64,000 bases of DNA from an uncultured Eggerthellaceae bacterium (GTDB taxonomy: Bacteria; Actinomycetota; Coriobacteriia; Coriobacteriales; Eggerthellaceae): positions 20,585-84,584 of the forward strand of contig CAJURO010000005.1 of assembly GCA_910588985.1 (NCBI GenBank). The letters run 5' to 3'. The position numbers and the translations under genes were made by a program. The notes beneath the pieces are model-generated. The model had not been told where the DNA came from, searched no databases, and worked only from the letters and a program-made list of their open reading frames with translations. Below, piece after piece: positions 9,241 to 18,031 of the stretch (its first letter is position 1; each line of letters opens with the position of its first letter).

Positions 9241-9972
9241 CTACATATCAAGCTCTGAAGCGGCCTCAGCATCGAGGAATACGGTCACGTTCGGATGAAG
9301 CTGCAACACCGAAGCAGGCACTTCGGGGACGACAGGGCCTGTGAAGGCCTGCGCAACAATGCCCGCCTTGCCCTTCCCGTTCGCAACCACGATGATACGT
9401 CGTGCTCCCATGATGGTGCCGATGCCCATCGTCACAGCCTGACGGGGAACCTCGTCAATGGAGTCGAAGAGGCGCGAGTTAGCTTCGATCGTGCTCTCTG
9501 TCAGATCAATCGTATGCGTCATGACGGGGAAATCCTCGCGAGGCTCATTGAATCCGATGTGCCCATTATTGCCAATGCCGAGAACCTGAAGGTCGATGCC
9601 ACCAGCAAGGGCGATCTTCGCCTCGTAATCTTCGCAGATCTCCTCCATGGCATCTCCGATACCAGAAGGGACATGGGTGCGAGCTTTGTCGATATCAACA
9701 TGATCGAAGAGATTGTCATTCATGAAATACCGATAGCTCTGGTCATGCGTGGGCTCAAGACCAAGATATTCATCCAGATTGAAGGTCGACACATCAGCGA
9801 AGCTCACCTTCCCCGCCTCAACGTCGCTAACAAGAGATGCATACATGCCTATCGGCGTGCTTCCTGTCGCTAGCCCTAAAACAGAATCGGGCTTATCGGT
9901 CAGCTGCTCGACGATAGCATCTGCAGCCGCGCGGGACATCTGATCATAATCTGGCATGATGACGAATTTCAT
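9241..9972 (-). CDS. nagB: Glucosamine-6-phosphate deaminase
   Basis: 243 residues from the ATG at 9972, which follows AGAAGG and gives the family N terminus MKFVIMPDYDQMSRAAAD; an upstream in-frame codon at 9999 has no ribosome site. Family motifs: LATGSTPIGMY (phosphate loop), FNLDEYLGL and the catalytic GIGNNGHIGFNEP. The enzyme converts glucosamine-6-phosphate to fructose-6-phosphate and ammonia, the last step in use of amino sugars and of sialic acid. It lies downstream of the membrane protein at 10027 on the same strand (54 bases) and converges on the transporter-lyase operon. No nagA, nanE or nanK is present in the window. Confidence 0.96.
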   Translation of the reverse strand: MKFVIMPDYDQMSRAAADAIVEQLTDKPDSVLGLATGSTPIGMYASLVSDVEAGKVSFADVSTFNLDEYLGLEPTHDQSYRYFMNDNLFDHVDIDKARTHVPSGIGDAMEEICEDYEAKIALAGGIDLQVLGIGNNGHIGFNEPREDFPVMTHTIDLTESTIEANSRLFDSIDEVPRQAVTMGIGTIMGARRIIVVANGKGKAGIVAQAFTGPVVPEVPASVLQLHPNVTVFLDAEAASELDM

Positions 9973-10026
9973 AGCACCTTCTTCACTCGAATCCAACACT
10001 TCCCTATTCTAACGCCAGGGCATGAG

Positions 10027-12324
10027 CTATTTCCAAAATTGGAACGTCTCCAAGATGTCACGATATGCCCATGCGTAGATATCCGAATACCATCCTGTCT
10101 CAGGCGTGAGGCAAAGAAGCACTTCGTAGAGAACAGAGATAGCTACAAGCACGATCAATATCTTGATGAACAACGCGTTGGAAAGCGAAAGAGCACGCTG
10201 CGATGCAGCATCGTTCTGAGCAACTCGCTCAGCTCGGCCTTCATGCCTGAGAAGCGATCTTACTCGCTCGCGCATGCCTATTCGCATGCAAGACCTTCCC
10301 ATCGCCTGGTCGTCTGAGCAATTCTCATTCAAGATGAACACCAGCAAGACGGCAGCAGCAAGCAGCATGAAAGAGAAATCAGAATAATACCGTTGCAGAA
10401 TGCCAGCCATCTGCGCATCAAGAAGAGCGATAAGGACAGCAGAGAGCACAAGGACGATGATGACTCCCGTGATCGTGCGACTGCTCCTTTGCGAGTTGCG
10501 CAATGCGATCACAGGACGCGCAAAGAAGAGAACCCAAAGAAGCGGCAAGCAAGCGAACACCCCTCCAAACGTTGCCTCTTTGATGGTTTGTCCCATATAA
10601 GTGGTAGCAAAGTCAACTGGCTGCAAATATGGGAAGACGCCACAAGCATTGGGGGGTTGGATGAAATAGGCGAAGAGCGCGGGTGCAAGCCGACCGACAT
10701 TCCAACCACGCTTCGTCATGTCATTTACCGTGAGATTGTAATTCGCCCCAAAATCGAAGAAGCTTCCGAATCGAGCTTGGTTGTAGAGCATCAAGCCAAT
10801 GCCAACAATGAGATAGGGGGCTATCAAGCAGATGAACTCTCGCGCTCCCCTCTTCGATAAGATGCGCCTCTCGGTAATATAAGGCTTCCAAAAGAGCGGG
10901 AACGCAAGCAGGGAGAGAAGAACAAGCTGAGGGCGACACCCGAGAACAAGCGCCATGCAAAGCGAGCCCAGCACATAATATACGCATCTCCTCTTGCTTG
11001 AGCGACCGCACATCCAAAAGTACAGCCCCCATACGCTGAACGCAAGACCAAGGGCAATGGGCATCGAATAGAACGTAGGGAACTTGATAAGGTAGAGCAC
11101 ACCGCTGCATGCAACGATGGAGATCTGCAAGAGCAGGTACAGGCCAAGAGAGACACGCTTGAAATGATAGCGCGCGAACCGATCGAGAAGCGCAGAGGCC
11201 CCAAGGATGAATGCGAGCGTTGAGATGAGCACTCCTATGGCAGTTGGGAATGCCTGCCCTGTAAGAAGATAGAACGGCAGATAGAACACGATCACAGGCA
11301 CAACGCCGAAGTAGACATAATAATGCCCTTCATAATAGGCAACATCGAAGAGATAGTCCTGTCCCGTTTCTTTCTGGAGCTCATCACGTGCTCCCTTATC
11401 ATAGGGGCTGCTCATCTCTTGGAGCCACTTTGGTGGCTCTTCGCTCAAATAGAGCTTCCCTTCAGCCATAGACCTTGCCAACTCAGCATATTGCTGAGCA
11501 TTATCACCACCCACCTCGAACGTGCTGACGAATGACTTGCCATCCCATTCGCCAAAGTTGTAATCAGAGGTAGCAACGCCAACAAGGTTCGACCCAAAGA
11601 ACAAGAAGTTTGAGACAAGGATGCATTCAAGCACTACCGCGCATATGATCCCAGCTTTTGATTCACGCGGATTATCGACGATATGGATGCGATAGATGGC
11701 TGACTTCGGGCGGAAGATATAGATCAAAGCGAGAACACCCGCAACGATAATGAAACGCAACCCATTGAAGACGAAGGGGCGATTCGCATTGATCTCTATC
11801 GTGTTGAGCAGGATCGGGTAGCTCACCTCTTCGCTGACAAGCTCAATACGCAAGTTATTGACATACCCCGCTGTATTGAGATTGATGTACTGGCTTTTCT
11901 TCGACTTCGTCGATACCGATGCATCGGGGATGCCTGCGGTATATTCAGTCGAATCGAAATAGGTAAGATGTGCATCATCGGTGAACTGGACCTTGAAGGC
12001 AAGATCTTGCGCTGGCTGATCCCAATCGAGGTCGATGTATATGTTCTCGACGGTCGTGTTGAGGTTTGAGAACTCGATCACATGGTCTGCTGCCGTAAGA
12101 CGAAACTCTCCATTCACATCCTCATAAAGCTCGATCTTGTTCTTGAGGTCGATCGGAGTAAGATTCGCTGTAGCGAAATAGTTGAAATTGAAGCAGAACA
12201 CTTCAAGGAGAAGAGCGACGAGGAGTATCGCAACCGCACTCTTCACAACATGCTCGATAACGGTCGCATGCACGTAGACAACACGCTTGAAGAAATATCG
12301 TATGTTCTCAAACACTGTTGGCAT
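10027..12324 (-). CDS. Large polytopic membrane protein, GT-C glycosyltransferase-like
   Basis: 765 residues from the ATG at 12324; the frame stays open to a TTG at 12426, but that codon lies inside the adk terminator and is rejected. The first helix is at about 30-50 and a soluble beta-rich stretch follows (about 55-200). A further helix and a conserved-looking extracytoplasmic segment come next, with GDNAQQYAELARSMAEGKLY and a tyrosine-rich YYEGHYYVYFGVVP near residue 330. About eight or nine more helices complete the protein. Many helices plus an acidic, aromatic first loop resemble lipid-linked sugar transferases of the GT-C fold, but I recognise no specific family. The C-terminal quarter carries a charged insert (RMRERVRSLLRHEGR). 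Inferred role: cell-envelope glycosylation. A TATAAT sits 7 bases before the ATG, so the mRNA may be leaderless. Confidence 0.72.
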   Translation of the reverse strand: MPTVFENIRYFFKRVVYVHATVIEHVVKSAVAILLVALLLEVFCFNFNYFATANLTPIDLKNKIELYEDVNGEFRLTAADHVIEFSNLNTTVENIYIDLDWDQPAQDLAFKVQFTDDAHLTYFDSTEYTAGIPDASVSTKSKKSQYINLNTAGYVNNLRIELVSEEVSYPILLNTIEINANRPFVFNGLRFIIVAGVLALIYIFRPKSAIYRIHIVDNPRESKAGIICAVVLECILVSNFLFFGSNLVGVATSDYNFGEWDGKSFVSTFEVGGDNAQQYAELARSMAEGKLYLSEEPPKWLQEMSSPYDKGARDELQKETGQDYLFDVAYYEGHYYVYFGVVPVIVFYLPFYLLTGQAFPTAIGVLISTLAFILGASALLDRFARYHFKRVSLGLYLLLQISIVACSGVLYLIKFPTFYSMPIALGLAFSVWGLYFWMCGRSSKRRCVYYVLGSLCMALVLGCRPQLVLLSLLAFPLFWKPYITERRILSKRGAREFICLIAPYLIVGIGLMLYNQARFGSFFDFGANYNLTVNDMTKRGWNVGRLAPALFAYFIQPPNACGVFPYLQPVDFATTYMGQTIKEATFGGVFACLPLLWVLFFARPVIALRNSQRSSRTITGVIIVLVLSAVLIALLDAQMAGILQRYYSDFSFMLLAAAVLLVFILNENCSDDQAMGRSCMRIGMRERVRSLLRHEGRAERVAQNDAASQRALSLSNALFIKILIVLVAISVLYEVLLCLTPETGWYSDIYAWAYRDILETFQFWK

Positions 12325-12331
12325 AGATATG

Positions 12332-12337
12332 ATTATA
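12332..12337 (-). promoter_or_regulatory. Perfect -10 box directly before the membrane-protein start
   Basis: TATAAT on the minus strand, 7 bases upstream of the ATG at 12324. The expected start of transcription would fall on or next to the ATG. No matching -35 hexamer is visible at 16-18 bases. Confidence 0.35.
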
Positions 12338-12401
12338 GAGGATGATGAGGGTTCTCCTCTTCTCTGTAAGGTGATGAGTCTCTTGAATAAGCATACATGG
12401 C

Positions 12402-12436
12402 AAAAAAAGATCGACCTCTCTTTCAAGAGGTCGATC
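12402..12436 (-). terminator. Terminator of the ribosomal-protein/secY/adk operon
   Basis: On the minus strand GATCGACCTCT (12436-12426) pairs perfectly with AGAGGTCGATC (12419-12409) around a 6-base loop, followed by seven T residues (12408-12402). It lies 43 bases after the adk stop and ends the long leftward operon. Confidence 0.93.
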
Positions 12437-12479
12437 AGATTGCACCGCGCTAAAGCGTAAGCAGGATAGAAAGGCTTTT

Positions 12480-13109
12480 CTACATACCGAGAGAGCGCTT
12501 CACATCCGCATATACCTCATCAGGGTCACGATCGCCATCGATCGTGACGAGAAGGTTGCAACCACGATAATAATCAACAAGAGGGGAAGTCGAAGTCTCG
12601 TAGACCTCTAAGCGATTGCGAACCGTATCCTCGTTATCATCGTCACGCTGATACATCTCACCACCACATGAGGCACATGTCGGACCATCAGCAGCCGTAC
12701 CGATCGCACCGCATGCCTTGCACATGCGACGCGAGGAGAGACGCTTGACGATAACTTCGGGATCAACATCAATGAGCAATGCCGCATCAAGAGGACGATC
12801 GAGATTAGAGAGCATCGTATCAAGCGCAACAGCCTGTGTTGTCGTGCGCGGGAAACCATCAAGGATGACTCCCTTCGCTGTGTCTGGTTGCTGGATACGC
12901 TCCCTCATCAGATCGATGATAAGCTCGTCAGGAACAAGATCGCCTGCATCCATGTATTCCTTCGCCTTGATGCCAAGCGGTGTTTGGTCCTTTACGGCCT
13001 GACGAAGGATATCGCCCGTTGAGATATGGCACATACCCTCCTCGGCGACCAGTTTGGCTGCCTGCGTGCCCTTCCCAGCACCAGGAGCTCCTAAGAGAAC
13101 TATATTCAT
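12480..13109 (-). CDS. adk: Adenylate kinase
   Basis: 209 residues from the ATG at 13109 (MNIVLLGAPGAGKGTQA); a longer frame to 13127 starts with a TTG that lacks a ribosome site, while AAAGGTG precedes the chosen ATG. The P-loop GAPGAGKGT and DGFPRT are present. The long LID domain carries a four-cysteine zinc site (CKACG near residue 128, CASCG near 145), as in Gram-positive enzymes. It makes ADP from ATP and AMP and keeps adenylate charge balanced. It is the last gene of the operon. The usual followers (map, infA, rpmJ, rpsM, rpsK, rpoA) are absent here and a terminator comes next. Confidence 0.97.
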   Translation of the reverse strand: MNIVLLGAPGAGKGTQAAKLVAEEGMCHISTGDILRQAVKDQTPLGIKAKEYMDAGDLVPDELIIDLMRERIQQPDTAKGVILDGFPRTTTQAVALDTMLSNLDRPLDAALLIDVDPEVIVKRLSSRRMCKACGAIGTAADGPTCASCGGEMYQRDDDNEDTVRNRLEVYETSTSPLVDYYRGCNLLVTIDGDRDPDEVYADVKRSLGM

Positions 13110-13156
13110 GTCATTAGCACCTTTCAATGCTCAAGCAGAATCCCGCAGATCAGTTC

Positions 13157-14437
13157 CTACTTGAAGAATCCGTCATAGTTATGCATCTTCAACTGGCTTT
13201 CAACCTTTGACATCGTATCAAGGGCAACACCGATCATGATGAGGATCGAGGTGCCACCGAAAGACTGGATGAGCTGGTTGTCTGTGAAGAAGAAGATGAT
13301 GGTCGGAATGACCGCGATCGCGGCAATGAACAAACCACCCGGCAACGTGATGCGACGGAGAGTGTCTCTGATGTACGCAACCGTTGCAGACCCAGGGCGC
13401 ACGCCGGGAATGAAGCCACCCTGCTTGCGGATATTCTCTGCCGTCTCTTCAGGATTGAACACCATGGAGGTATAGAAGTACGCGAAGAACACGATCAGAA
13501 CGAGCGTCAAGACCCAATTGAGCCAACCAGTTGTGCACCAATCAGCAAAGGTTGTCAGCCAATCAACGTTGAATATCGCTGCAAGCTGAGCAGGAAGATA
13601 GAGGATGCAGCTTGCGAAGATGATCGGAATAACACCTGCAGAGTTGACCTTCAGAGGGATGTAGGTATTCTGGCCACCCATCATCTTACGACCCTGAACA
13701 CGCTTAGCATAATTGACGGGAATGCGGCGTTGCGCGCGCTCAACGAAGATGATGAGCGGGATGCAAGCAAGCACAACAACAAGGATGAGCACGGTCAATG
13801 CAATTCCCATGCCAAGATCGGAGGTTAGGTTCACCGACGAGAAGATGGCAGAAGGAACACGGCTGACGATGCTCACGAAGATGATCAGCGACATGCCGTT
13901 TCCGATGCCACGCTGCGTGATGAGCTCGCCCATCCACATGATGAAGGCGGTACCTGCAACAAGCGTGAACACAACGACGATGCACGTGAGCGCATACGGC
14001 ACCTCATCTGAGAACTGCACGCCATAAGCGCTTGACTGGAAAAGCAGAAGATAGCCTATGGCGTTGATGAGGCCAAGGCCGAGCGTAAGATAACGTGTGA
14101 CCTGCGTGATCTTCTTACGACCAGCATCTCCTTCCTTTGCCCACCTACCAACAGCAGGAATAACGCCCTGCATAAGCTGCATGATGATGGACGCGGTGAT
14201 ATAAGGCATGATTCCAAGGGAGAATACGGAGAAGTTCGAGAGCGCACCACCTGTGAAAAGGTCAAGCATGCTCATCGCAACACCCGATTGCTGATAGGCA
14301 GTCGCAAATTCATGGAACGGGATTCCTGGAACAGGCACGTATGCGCCAAAGCGATAGAGCGCAAGGATCCCAAGCGTGAAGAGGATCTTCTTCCGAAGCT
14401 CAGGAACCTTGAACGCATCGATGATTGAGCTTAGCAA
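13157..14437 (-). CDS. secY: Protein translocase channel subunit SecY
   Basis: 426 residues from a TTG at 14437, the only start that gives the family N terminus (MLSSIIDAFKVPELRKKILF). The start lies 7 bases inside the end of rplO, so the two are coupled. Ten membrane helices can be traced, with the plug and pore region IPFHEFAT, the conserved IPVNYAKRVQGRKMMGG cytoplasmic loop and the C-terminal HNYDGFFK tail. It forms the Sec channel with SecE and SecG in the cytoplasmic membrane. Its place after rplO and before adk is the common bacterial order. Confidence 0.97.
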   Translation of the reverse strand: MLSSIIDAFKVPELRKKILFTLGILALYRFGAYVPVPGIPFHEFATAYQQSGVAMSMLDLFTGGALSNFSVFSLGIMPYITASIIMQLMQGVIPAVGRWAKEGDAGRKKITQVTRYLTLGLGLINAIGYLLLFQSSAYGVQFSDEVPYALTCIVVVFTLVAGTAFIMWMGELITQRGIGNGMSLIIFVSIVSRVPSAIFSSVNLTSDLGMGIALTVLILVVVLACIPLIIFVERAQRRIPVNYAKRVQGRKMMGGQNTYIPLKVNSAGVIPIIFASCILYLPAQLAAIFNVDWLTTFADWCTTGWLNWVLTLVLIVFFAYFYTSMVFNPEETAENIRKQGGFIPGVRPGSATVAYIRDTLRRITLPGGLFIAAIAVIPTIIFFFTDNQLIQSFGGTSILIMIGVALDTMSKVESQLKMHNYDGFFK

Positions 14438-14880
14438 GGCTCTTCGACCTTTCCTCCGACAGCTTCGATCTTAGACTTCGCGCTTGCAGAGATCTTTGCG
14501 ACCTTCACGGTGAGGGCCTTCGAGATATCGCCGTCGCCCAGGATCTTCACTGGTGTGTCACTATGCTTCGTAATGCCCTTATCGAAGAGCGTCGTCTCAT
14601 CAACCGTCTCGCCTGCTTCGAACTTCTCGTTCAACGTCTTGACGTTCACGGCAAGATACTCGACCCTGTTAGGATTGCGGAAGCCAGGCAGCTTCGGAAG
14701 ACGACGAGCCAAAGGCGTCTGACCACCCTCAAACCCAGCTCCCTTGCCACCACCAGCACGAGACTTCTGTCCATTCATGCCGCGACCAGCTGTTTTCCCG
14801 CTGCCAGAAGCTGGACCACGGCCAACGCGCTTTCTCGAGTGGGTCGATCCTGCCTCGGGCTTCAGATCTTTGATTTCCAT
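14431..14880 (-). CDS. rplO: 50S ribosomal protein L15
   Basis: 149 residues from the ATG at 14880, preceded by AAAAGGAGAAG; the frame extends to 14910 without a better start. The Gly/Arg-rich N terminus (KRVGRGPASGSGKTAGRG) and QKSRAGGGKGAGFEGGQ are typical of L15, which binds 23S rRNA late in large-subunit assembly. The stop overlaps the secY start. A 96-base gap with a hairpin separates it from rpmD. Confidence 0.97.
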   Translation of the reverse strand: MEIKDLKPEAGSTHSRKRVGRGPASGSGKTAGRGMNGQKSRAGGGKGAGFEGGQTPLARRLPKLPGFRNPNRVEYLAVNVKTLNEKFEAGETVDETTLFDKGITKHSDTPVKILGDGDISKALTVKVAKISASAKSKIEAVGGKVEEPC

Positions 14881-14937
14881 ATGCTTCTCCTTTTCGCCCC
14901 GTATGAGCAAACGGGACTCGCATTTCGCTTGAATGAA

Positions 14938-14964
14938 GCAGGCCTGCGTGCAACACAGACCTGC
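14938..14964 (-). other. Intercistronic hairpin between rpmD and rplO
   Basis: The minus-strand RNA can form a 9-bp stem (positions 14964-14956 with 14946-14938) around a 9-base loop. One pair is G-U in this RNA but a mismatch in the plus-strand RNA, so the structure favours the operon strand. No U-tract follows, so it is not a plain terminator; a processing or stability element is possible. Confidence 0.5.
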
Positions 14965-14976
14965 TGATACGATAGT

Positions 14977-15168
14977 TTAGATCTCTTCGACCGTGATAAG
15001 GTGCTTGACCTTGAAGATCATGCCACGCACGCTCTCGTTGTCAACGAGCTCATGGGTTTTGCCAATGCGCCCTAGACCAAGTGCGCGAAGCGTCTTGTCT
15101 TGATCTTCAGGACGACCGATCTGTGACTTGACCTGTGTCACGCGAAGCGTTTTCTTATCCTGTGCCAT
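14977..15168 (-). CDS. rpmD: 50S ribosomal protein L30
   Basis: 63 residues, the usual bacterial length, with the typical KKTLRVTQVKSQIGRPEDQ start and the GLGRIGKTHELVDNESVRGM core. The ATG overlaps the rpsE stop by one base (TAATG), showing coupled translation. A globular protein on the outer face of the large subunit. Confidence 0.96.
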   Translation of the reverse strand: MAQDKKTLRVTQVKSQIGRPEDQDKTLRALGLGRIGKTHELVDNESVRGMIFKVKHLITVEEI

Positions 15169-15692
15169 TACTTCTGCTCCTTACGGCCGAACATAGCGTC
15201 AACGGTGATGCCGCGCCTCTCTGCGACCTGCTCGGGGCTTTCCATAGCCTTAAGGCCCTCAGCCGCTGCTTTGACGATATTCATAGCATTAGAGGTTCCG
15301 AGTGATTTGGTGATGACGTTCTTGACACCAGCAAGCTCCATGATGGCGCGGACAGGGCCGCCAGCCATAACACCAGTACCAGGAACGGCAGGCTTGATAA
15401 GCACGCGACCTGCACCATACTCGCCGATGATCTCGTGAGGAACCGATCCTTCATCGGTGATCGGAACGGTGAACATGTTCTTCTTGGCATCCTCAACGCC
15501 CTTCTTAATGGCGTTCGGAACTTCCTGGGACTTGCCAAGGCCAAGCCCGACACGTCCGTTGCCATCTCCTACAACGACAAGAGCAGTAAGAGACATTCTG
15601 CGGCCACCCTTGACGGTCTTCGAAACGCGATTGATGCTGACAACGCGCTCTTCGAGTTCGGGTACGGCCTTTTCCTGTTGTTTGCGAGCCAT
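15168..15692 (-). CDS. rpsE: 30S ribosomal protein S5
   Basis: 174 residues. The N-terminal double-stranded-RNA-like domain includes [19 protein letters not shown] and the loop that touches the decoding region ([20 protein letters not shown]); the C-terminal domain contains [20 protein letters not shown]. The ATG at 15692 sits 14 bases after rplR. S5 takes part in decoding fidelity and helix unwinding at the mRNA entry site. Confidence 0.97.
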   Translation of the reverse strand: MARKQQEKAVPELEERVVSINRVSKTVKGGRRMSLTALVVVGDGNGRVGLGLGKSQEVPNAIKKGVEDAKKNMFTVPITDEGSVPHEIIGEYGAGRVLIKPAVPGTGVMAGGPVRAIMELAGVKNVITKSLGTSNAMNIVKAAAEGLKAMESPEQVAERRGITVDAMFGRKEQK

Positions 15693-15706
15693 TTAACAAT
15701 CCCTTC

Positions 15707-16078
15707 TTAGAATACAAGGCCGGCTTCACGGGCGCCCTCGGCTACTGCCTTGACGCGACCATGATACAGATGGCCACCACGATCGAAGACGACTTGGGTG
15801 ACGCCTTTTTCCTTTGCAAGGTTACCGATGATCTCACCGAGCTTCTCTGCACCCTCAACCGTGCTTGCAGAGATGCCGCTTTTCTTGAACTCAGCACCCA
15901 GGGTAGAGGCGCCGCAGATCGTTGTATGCGTGACATCATCGATGATCTGAGCTGAGATGTTACGGTTCGAACGCGTCACACAAAGACGTGGACGCTGTGC
16001 AGTGCCGGAGACCTTGCCGCGAACGCGACGATGACGGCGAGCAAGTCCGGTCTGGCGCTTCAATACATTCTTCTGCAT
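15707..16078 (-). CDS. rplR: 50S ribosomal protein L18
   Basis: 123 residues from the ATG at 16078. Another ATG two codons upstream (16084) directly abuts the AAGGA ribosome site, so the second, 6 bases away, is preferred. The basic N terminus ([18 protein letters not shown]) and [20 protein letters not shown] are typical. L18 joins L5 and 5S rRNA to form the 5S particle. It lies between rplF and rpsE in the standard spc order. Confidence 0.95.
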   Translation of the reverse strand: MQKNVLKRQTGLARRHRRVRGKVSGTAQRPRLCVTRSNRNISAQIIDDVTHTTICGASTLGAEFKKSGISASTVEGAEKLGEIIGNLAKEKGVTQVVFDRGGHLYHGRVKAVAEGAREAGLVF

Positions 16079-16101
16079 TATCATTCCTTACCTAAAGAAG
16101 A

Positions 16102-16641
16102 CTATTCTTTACCGGCCTTGCCAGCCTTACGGCGTACATACTCTCCGACATAGCGGATGCCCTTGCCCTTGTATGGCTCTGGCTTTCTCCACTTGCGGAT
16201 ATCAGCTGCGGTCTGCCCGACCTTCTCCTTTGAGACGCCTGTTACCGTGATCTCGTTCTGCGAAGGAACCTCGAATGTGATCCCCTCAGGCGCCTTCACA
16301 AGGACAGGATGGGAGAAACCAAGCTGAAGCTCGAGATCGGATCCCTTGAGAGCAGCGCGGTATCCAACGCCGACAAGCTCAAGCTTCTTCTCGAAGCCCT
16401 CGGAAACACCTACCACCATGTTATGAAGGAGCGAGCGGGTCAAACCCCAATAAGCGTTCGTTTGACGCTCATCGTCAGCAGGAGTGACGATGATCTCATC
16501 ACCTTCGACCTTGATGATCATAGTCGGCTGAAACGTGCACGTAAGCTCACCTTTCTTGCCCTTTATCGTAACCGTGCTTCCATCGATCTTCACGTCAACA
16601 CCTGAAGGGATGGAGATCGGCATCTTACCTATGCGAGACAT
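16102..16641 (-). CDS. rplF: 50S ribosomal protein L6
   Basis: 179 residues with two tandem alpha/beta domains: SRIGKMPISIPSGVDVKIDG at the start and the C-terminal signature YKGKGIRYVGEYVRRKAGK. L6 sits near the factor-binding site of the large subunit. Start ATG at 16641, 15 bases after rpsH. Confidence 0.97.
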   Translation of the reverse strand: MSRIGKMPISIPSGVDVKIDGSTVTIKGKKGELTCTFQPTMIIKVEGDEIIVTPADDERQTNAYWGLTRSLLHNMVVGVSEGFEKKLELVGVGYRAALKGSDLELQLGFSHPVLVKAPEGITFEVPSQNEITVTGVSKEKVGQTAADIRKWRKPEPYKGKGIRYVGEYVRRKAGKAGKE

Positions 16642-16656
16642 AACTGCTCCTCCCTT

Positions 16657-17055
16657 CTACCAGATGTAGGCGATGACTTCGCCGCCGATGCCGATTTTAC
16701 GAGCATCGCGATCGGTCATGACGCCTTTCGAGGTGGAAATGATAGCGGTGCCAAGACCACCGAGAACACGAGGCAGGTCGTCCTTGCCAGCATAGATGCG
16801 CAGGCCTGGCTTCGAGATTCTCTTGATACCGCGAATATGCTTTTCCTTCTTGGGGCCATACTTGAGCGTGAGCTCAAGCTGTCCGCGGGGATCGCCATCG
16901 ATGACCTCGAAGCCTGCGATGTATCCCTCCTGATCCATGATACGGGCGATCTCAACGAGCTTCTTGCTGGTTGGCATAGAAACCGTTTCATGCCCTGCAG
17001 TCTGAGCGTTACGCAAGCGCGTAAGCATATCTGCTATGGGATCGGTCATTGTCAT
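16657..17055 (-). CDS. rpsH: 30S ribosomal protein S8
   Basis: 132 residues; of two close ATGs (17055 and 17049) the first is better spaced from AAGGAG. The [14 protein letters not shown] start and the C-terminal [20 protein letters not shown] are S8 signatures. In many bacteria S8 binds 16S rRNA and represses the spc operon; no spc-like target was identified here, though hairpins in gaps of this operon are candidates. Confidence 0.96.
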   Translation of the reverse strand: MTMTDPIADMLTRLRNAQTAGHETVSMPTSKKLVEIARIMDQEGYIAGFEVIDGDPRGQLELTLKYGPKKEKHIRGIKRISKPGLRIYAGKDDLPRVLGGLGTAIISTSKGVMTDRDARKIGIGGEVIAYIW

Positions 17056-17092
17056 GTTTCTGTTCTCCTTAAATTGAATAGAGATTGATATC

Positions 17093-17137
17093 GCACGCGG
17101 GTTCGAGATGCACCCTTAATGCATTCGCCTTGCGTGC
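17093..17137 (-). other. Nested hairpin in the rpsN-rpsH gap
   Basis: Outer GCACGC/GCGTGC (17137-17132 with 17098-17093) encloses ATGCA/TGCAT (17124-17120 with 17112-17108). It fills most of a 98-base intercistronic gap, which is long for this operon. No U-tract follows. Confidence 0.35.
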
Positions 17138-17153
17138 AACGCTTGCCTTCCTC

Positions 17154-17339
17154 TTACCAAGAGGCCTTGGTGACGCCCGGAAGCTCACCTTTGTTGGCAA
17201 GCTCGCGCAGGCAGATCCTGCACAAACCGAACTTACGGTAATACGCACGTGGGCGACCACAACGAGAGCAGCGATTGTGCTGACGCGTGGAGTACTTCGG
17301 CTCACGCTTCGCCTTGGCGACCATGGATTTCTTTGCCAT
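17154..17339 (-). CDS. rpsN: 30S ribosomal protein S14, zinc-binding short form (type Z)
   Basis: 61 residues with both zinc pairs intact (CSRCGR near residue 24 and CRIC near 40), the form common in Gram-positive bacteria. This form needs zinc; a zinc-free paralogue, if any, is outside the window. Start ATG at 17339 in the usual place after rplE. Confidence 0.97.
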   Translation of the reverse strand: MAKKSMVAKAKREPKYSTRQHNRCSRCGRPRAYYRKFGLCRICLRELANKGELPGVTKASW

Positions 17340-17378
17340 GCATTCCTTCTTTCTCAGTGCTCCGACAGAGCGTCTCTA

Positions 17379-17933
17379 CTAATCAGTTGCCTTGAACGGG
17401 AAGCCCAGTGCACGAAGCAGCGCAAGTGCATCTGAGTCGGTCTTAGCTGAGGTGACAAACGTGATATCCATTCCACGCGTGCGATCGATCTTGTCGTAAT
17501 CGATCTCAGGGAAGATCAATTGCTCGGTCACACCCATGGAATAGTTCCCACGACCATCGAAGCTGGTTGTGGACAAGCCACGGAAGTCGCGGACACGAGG
17601 AATGGCCGTGGCAAGCAGACGATCGAGGAACTCCCACATGCGATCGCCGCGCAAGGTGACCTTGCAACCGATAGCTTGGCCCTCGCGAACCTTGAACCCA
17701 GCGATGGATTTCTTAGCGCGGGTGACCGCAGGCTGCTGCCCTGTGATGGTGAGCATGTCAGCAATGGCACCCTCAAGGAGCTTGGCATCGCCAGCAGCGG
17801 CTCCCACACCCATATTGACGACGATCTTCTTCAACTTCGGAACCTCGTTGATGTTCTCGATGTCGAGCTCCTTTTCGAGCTGAGCAACGATCGTCTTGTT
17901 GTATTGCTCTTTTAGACGTGGCGTATAGGCCAT
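17379..17933 (-). CDS. rplE: 50S ribosomal protein L5
   Basis: 184 residues; [20 protein letters not shown] and [18 protein letters not shown] mark the family. L5 binds 5S rRNA and contacts the P-site tRNA and the small subunit head. The ATG at 17933 follows a gap of about 100 bases after rplX that contains two hairpins. Confidence 0.97.
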   Translation of the reverse strand: MAYTPRLKEQYNKTIVAQLEKELDIENINEVPKLKKIVVNMGVGAAAGDAKLLEGAIADMLTITGQQPAVTRAKKSIAGFKVREGQAIGCKVTLRGDRMWEFLDRLLATAIPRVRDFRGLSTTSFDGRGNYSMGVTEQLIFPEIDYDKIDRTRGMDITFVTSAKTDSDALALLRALGFPFKATD

Positions 17934-17965
17934 TTGTCCTATTCCCTACCTTTCCGATGGATTAA

Positions 17966-18009
17966 ACGCAGGATTTCCGACCCTGCGTCCCTCTTCATTT
18001 TGAAGAGGG
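17966..18009 (-). other. Two back-to-back hairpins between rplX and rplE
   Basis: ACGCAGG (17966-17972) pairs with CCTGCGT (17982-17988), and directly next to it CCCTCTTCA (17989-17997) pairs with TGAAGAGGG (18001-18009) around a 3-base loop. There is no U-tract on either strand. The pair sits 33 bases before the rplE start and could be a pause, processing or protein-binding site. Confidence 0.5.
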
Positions 18010-18031
18010 CCATATCAAATCGAAGCCGAGC

